Assembly: GCA_035502995.1 (NCBI GenBank)
Contig: DATJTW010000123.1
Span: 1 to 64,000 of the forward strand
Length of the DNA: 64,000 nt
Direction: 5' to 3'
Source: CADEED01 sp035502995
GTDB lineage: Bacteria; Pseudomonadota; Gammaproteobacteria; Steroidobacterales; Steroidobacteraceae
The position numbers were made by a program, and so were the translations under genes. The notes under the pieces were generated by a model, which searched no databases, was not told the origin of the DNA, and worked only from the letters and a program-made list of their open reading frames with translations. Below are positions 62,345 through 64,000 of the stretch, in pieces. Position 1 is the first letter of the stretch; each line of letters starts with the position of its first letter.

Positions 62345-62781
62345 CGTTTGCGGGTCCGTGAGGTTTTCTGCTTCGCCTTGCGACGGGTCTTCCTGGCGGC
62401 CGGCGCAGACTCGAGCACCGCGACCGCGACGATCAGCCCGGCCTCGTCGGTCAGCGTGACGTGCCCGCCGCCGACGCCGAGCTTCCGACGCACTTTCTCG
62501 CCACGCGCCGAATACACGACCTCGGGCTTGCCCCAGGCGTTCTGTACGACCCCGACGTCGCGGATCCAGATGCCGTGCGCGAAGCCCGTGCCCAGCGCCT
62601 TCACGATGGCCTCTTTCGCCGCGAAACGCATCGCGAGAAACCGCTCCTTGCGCTTCGTTTTGGCCATCTGCGCCTGTTCGGCCGGCATCAGCAGCCGTTG
62701 CACGAAATGATCGCCGTACTTGTCGAAGACCTTCTTGATGCGCGCGGCTTCGAGCACGTCGACGCCGATGCCGAAGATCAC
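62341..62781 (-). CDS. acpS: Holo-[acyl-carrier-protein] synthase AcpS
   Basis: Transfers 4'-phosphopantetheine from CoA to ACP. The 146 residues carry FGIGVDVLEAARIKKVFDKY with the Mg-binding Asp, RFLAMRFAAKEAIVKALGTG with the Glu, and HVTLTDEAGLIVAVAVLE. The C-terminus has an extra basic tail of about 17 residues (ARKTRRKAKQKTSRTRKR-like) beyond the family norm. GTG 62781 overlaps the pdxJ stop. Confidence 0.95.
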   Translation of the reverse strand: MIFGIGVDVLEAARIKKVFDKYGDHFVQRLLMPAEQAQMAKTKRKERFLAMRFAAKEAIVKALGTGFAHGIWIRDVGVVQNAWGKPEVVYSARGEKVRRKLGVGGGHVTLTDEAGLIVAVAVLESAPAARKTRRKAKQKTSRTRKR

Positions 62782-63521
62782 CGGCGCGCTCCGGTCATCA
62801 GCGCCTTCATGTCGCGCACCGCGGCGTCGAGACCGGAGAAGATCGCGCGCGCGATGATGCAGTGGCCGATGTTCAGCTCGACGATCTCGGGGATCGCCGC
62901 CACCGGCTGCACGTTGTGGTACGTCAGGCCGTGCCCCGCGTGCACCTCGATGCCCAGACCGGCGGCGCGCTTCGCCGCGGCGTTCAGTCGTTCGAGCTCG
63001 CGCGCCTGCGCGGCACCGGTGGCGTCGGCGTACGTGCCCGTATGCAGCTCGATGACCGGCGCGCCCGTGCGCTTGGCCGCGTCGATCTGCGCCGGGTCCG
63101 GCGCGATGAACAACGCGACGCGGATGCCGGCCGCGGACAGTCTCTGCACGCCGGCGGCGACGCGCGCGATGTCGGCGGCGACGTCGAGGCCTCCCTCGGT
63201 CGTCACCTCCTCGCGCTTCTCGGGCACGAGGCAGCAATCGTGCGGACGCACGTCGAGCGCGATGCCGATCATCTCGTCCGTCAGTCCCATCTCGAGGTTC
63301 ATGCGCGTCAGCAGCAACGGCCGCAGCGCGCGCACGTCGCGGTCCTGGATGTGCCGGCGATCCTCGCGCAGGTGCAGCGTGATGTTGTCGGCGCCGGCCT
63401 GCTCGGCGGCCAGCGCGGCATGCACCGGATCCGGGTACGGCGCGCGGCGCGCCTGGCGGACGGTTGCGACGTGATCGATGTTGATGCCGAGCTCGATACC
63501 GCCGGCCACCGCAAAACTCAT
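62778..63521 (-). CDS. pdxJ: Pyridoxine 5'-phosphate synthase PdxJ
   Basis: Final ring-closing enzyme of the DXP-dependent vitamin B6 pathway. The 247 residues show ELGINIDHVATVRQARRAPYPDPVHAALAAE, ITLHLREDRRHIQDRDV, NLEMGLTDEMIGIAL, CCLVPEKREEVTTEGGLDV, and HAGHGLTYHNVQPVA. ATG 63521 overlaps the recO stop by 4 bp. The recO-pdxJ-acpS order is conserved in proteobacteria. Confidence 0.96.
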   Translation of the reverse strand: MSFAVAGGIELGINIDHVATVRQARRAPYPDPVHAALAAEQAGADNITLHLREDRRHIQDRDVRALRPLLLTRMNLEMGLTDEMIGIALDVRPHDCCLVPEKREEVTTEGGLDVAADIARVAAGVQRLSAAGIRVALFIAPDPAQIDAAKRTGAPVIELHTGTYADATGAAQARELERLNAAAKRAAGLGIEVHAGHGLTYHNVQPVAAIPEIVELNIGHCIIARAIFSGLDAAVRDMKALMTGARR

Positions 63522-64000
63522 GATGCATTTCCCCGCCGCGTCATCGAACGCGCGACCGTGCGCGTCCGCAGTTCGCGGCCTTCGAGACAGTGATCCAGCG
63601 CTTGGCGCAACACGCGCCGCGCGACGTCCAGCGACGCGCCGTCGTCGAGCGATTCCTCGCGCAGCGCCAGCAGGCAACGGCCGGCGTACGCGCCGGGTGC
63701 GTCCTCGCGCACTTCGCGCAGCCCGTCGCTGGGACGGTAGTGGTAGTGAGACCCGGCGACGACGTCGAGCTCGAGCCCGTAGCCGATGCTCTCGAGCAGG
63801 CGCTTCTCGAACACGCGCAGCACCGGTTCGGGCTGCGGCTCCGCGCACAGGCGCCGCAGCGCCCGCGTGTAGTCCTCGAACAGCTGCGTCTGCGGATCGT
63901 GACGGGTGGTCAGATTGATGACGAGCTCGTTCAGGTAGAAGCCCGACAACACCTGCCGCGCCGGCAGCGTCAGCGGTTCGCCGTCGGGTTCCGCACCGGT
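63518..64000 (-). CDS. recO: DNA repair protein RecO, C-terminal part
   Basis: The frame is open to the window end, so the N-terminal OB domain lies beyond 64000. The visible 160 residues are the helical C-terminal half: LPARQVLSGFYLNELVINLT, DPQTQLFEDYTRALRRL, LRVFEKRLLESIGYGLELD, and LDVARRVLRQALDHCLEGRELRTR. RecO loads RecA with RecF and RecR. The GTG at 63952 that could be taken as a start is internal. Confidence 0.92.
   Translation of the reverse strand, partial: TGAEPDGEPLTLPARQVLSGFYLNELVINLTTRHDPQTQLFEDYTRALRRLCAEPQPEPVLRVFEKRLLESIGYGLELDVVAGSHYHYRPSDGLREVREDAPGAYAGRCLLALREESLDDGASLDVARRVLRQALDHCLEGRELRTRTVARSMTRRGNAS

Overview
The window is 64 kb of GC-rich chromosome packed with core genes. 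Most genes are in tightly spaced or overlapping operons, with frequent GTG and TTG starts and little intergenic DNA. Gene content (ClpS/ClpA beside Aat and InfA, type II secretion genes, lipid A genes msbA-lpxK-kdsB, LolCDE, the YceD-RpmF-PlsX-FabH string, RNase E, RecO-PdxJ-AcpS) points to a gammaproteobacterium. GC-richness plus the lexA-imuA-imuB-dnaE2 cassette suggest the Xanthomonadales/Nevskiales/Steroidobacterales side of the class. That placement is inference. No tRNA, rRNA, prophage, insertion sequence or CRISPR array was seen.

Layout. 1-4.0 kb: end of a GNAT gene, aat, infA, then convergent clpA and clpS (N-degron recognition and degradation together with Aat). 4.1-9.9 kb: type II secretion genes gspC-D-E-F, without G-N. 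10.0-17.3 kb: a minus-strand SOS operon lexA - VOC protein - DUF3224 protein - imuA - imuB - dnaE2, headed by a promoter carrying a perfect LexA box. 17.3-22.1 kb: a PYROXD2-like oxidoreductase, an Lpp-like lipoprotein with a strong terminator, a secreted TIM-barrel-like protein, and amtB with an unknown small gene behind it. 22.2-28.2 kb: five cytosolic signalling genes (PAS kinase; REC-PAS-kinase; REC-HDOD; REC plus a metal-site-less HD-GYP; REC). 28.2-31.0 kb: fabH, plsX, rpmF, yceD.

31.0-36.2 kb: maf, rluC, then rne behind a structured leader of about 370 nt, and a low-molecular-weight phosphatase. 36.3-41.1 kb: a lipoprotein metalloprotease, a proline/alanine-rich lipoprotein and a membrane diguanylate cyclase. 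41.3-49.8 kb: MOSC protein, kdsB, a Trm112-like protein, lpxK, msbA, exbD, exbB, comEC and a divergent DUF2062 protein. 49.8-53.0 kb: lolD and two LolC/LolE paralogues. 53.2-57.8 kb: a SmpA-like small protein, mfd and csiV. 57.8-60.2 kb: nagZ, a Cys-less LOV / degenerate GGDEF protein and a free-standing DUF4157 putative peptidase, all translationally close. 60.2-64.0 kb: recO (cut by the window end), pdxJ, acpS, a DEDD exonuclease and rlmD in one chain of overlapping genes.

The observations most worth a second look are: the SOS mutasome operon with two extra genes inserted; a signalling cluster and a second locus that each contain a second-messenger-type domain with its catalytic residues lost; a GspE without its zinc tetracysteine motif; a hairpin terminator only 20 nt upstream of mfd; and several promoters whose -10 box lies only 7-9 nt from the start codon, predicting leaderless mRNAs. 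I did not find an obviously new multi-gene defence or secretion system.
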